15,103 nt of DNA from Oscillospiraceae bacterium. Lineage in GTDB: Bacteria; Bacillota_A; Clostridia; Oscillospirales; Ruminococcaceae. The stretch covers positions 1 through 15,103 of the forward strand of contig CAAFWX010000099.1 in NCBI GenBank assembly GCA_900766795.1. The letters run 5' to 3'. Of the stretch, positions 14,726 through 15,103 are shown piece after piece. The notes beneath the pieces were generated by a model that saw only the letters and a list, made by a program, of their open reading frames with translations, was not told the DNA's origin and searched no databases. A program made the translations under genes and the position numbers. The number at the start of each line of letters is the position of its first letter. Within the stretch, counting starts at the first letter, position 1.

Positions 14726-15103
14726 TTTGTCTGTGAGAATCGCGGGGGTTGAGTTCCCCAATCCTGTCATTGCCGCTTCGGGAACCTACGGCAACGGCGA
14801 GTGCTACACCGACCTGTACCCCCTTTCAAGGCTGGGCGGCGTTTCCTGCAAGGGCATGACCATTGAGCCGAAGATGGGCAATATCCCTCCCCGCATTGCC
14901 GAAACCCCCTCGGGAATCCTGAACTCCGTGGGACTTCAGAACATCGGCGTGCACGGCTTTATAGAGCACTATCTCCCCACGCTCAAGGAGGAGGGCAACG
15001 TTATTATCGCGAATGTTGCGGGCGCAGTGCTGGACGATTATATCGCCGCAGCCGAAGCGCTTGACAGCACGGACGTTGACATGATTGAGCTGAACATCTC
15101 CTG
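14718..15103 (+). CDS. pyrD: Dihydroorotate dehydrogenase, catalytic subunit, class 1B (3' truncated by window)
   Basis: 128 codons are visible before the window ends. The protein starts MADLSVRIAGVEFPNPV and shows the TIM-barrel beginning AASGTYGNG, the FMN-proximal SCKGMT (43-48), PRIAETPSGILNSVGLQNIG (58-77) and ELNISC at the cut end. These match soluble class 1 enzymes, and the adjacent pyrK marks it as the NAD-linked 1B type that oxidises dihydroorotate to orotate. ATG 14718 has an ideal AAAGGAGG at 14701-14708, located within the end of pyrK, with an 8-base overlap of the two frames. The catalytic cysteine region lies beyond the window. pyrE would be a common next gene but cannot be seen. 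Confidence 0.95.
   Translation, partial: MADLSVRIAGVEFPNPVIAASGTYGNGECYTDLYPLSRLGGVSCKGMTIEPKMGNIPPRIAETPSGILNSVGLQNIGVHGFIEHYLPTLKEEGNVIIANVAGAVLDDYIAAAEALDSTDVDMIELNIS

Noticed and set aside
1..15103. CRISPR arrays, tRNA or rRNA genes, insertion sequences, phage or integrase genes
   Set aside because: No regularly spaced repeats, cloverleaf sequences, transposase motifs or attachment-site duplications were seen anywhere in the window.

Overview
The window looks like a chromosomal segment from a Gram-positive anaerobe of the Clostridia, most likely near the Oscillospiraceae/Ruminococcaceae. The reasons are strong AGGAGG-type ribosome binding sites, moderately high GC with AT-rich promoters, a PyrR-attenuated pyr operon with the class 1B (PyrK/PyrD) dihydroorotate dehydrogenase, a VanRS-like two-component pair, and surface proteins ending in an NPxTG-type sortase signal. 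The taxon is inferred from these traits, not from a match.

Layout. 1-717: 3' end of a GltA-family NADPH/FAD oxidoreductase, closed by a hairpin terminator. 772-3397 (minus strand): a response regulator and a histidine kinase that overlap, followed by a membrane-anchored C39-like cysteine peptidase whose ribosome binding site lies inside a perfect hairpin. 3605-5573 (plus strand): two secreted, probably wall-anchored proteins, each with its own terminator. One is a small Gly/Ala/Thr/Asn repeat protein ending NPVTG. The other is a two-domain protein with a long acidic linker ending NPDTG. 5574-6031: a control region with a terminator, alternating hexamer half-sites, a perfect consensus sigma-A promoter and a PyrR-type attenuator. 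6032-15103: the pyr operon in the order pyrR, pyrC, pyrF, carA, carB, an unknown membrane protein, pyrK, pyrD (cut by the window end).

How it works together. The pyr cluster encodes carbamoyl phosphate synthesis (CarAB), dihydroorotase (PyrC), dihydroorotate oxidation (PyrD/PyrK) and OMP decarboxylation (PyrF). PyrR should sense UMP and terminate transcription in the leader. pyrB and pyrE are not in the window. The genes are tightly packed: carA/carB share one base, and the membrane-protein gene overlaps pyrK by 4 nt and pyrK overlaps pyrD by 8 nt, as in translational coupling.

The most unusual points are the unknown multi-pass membrane protein between carB and pyrK; the peptidase ribosome binding site buried in a hairpin whose loop holds a TATAAT; the NPxTG rather than LPxTG sorting signals; and a VanRS-like pair with no van resistance genes beside it but with a C39-type peptidase.
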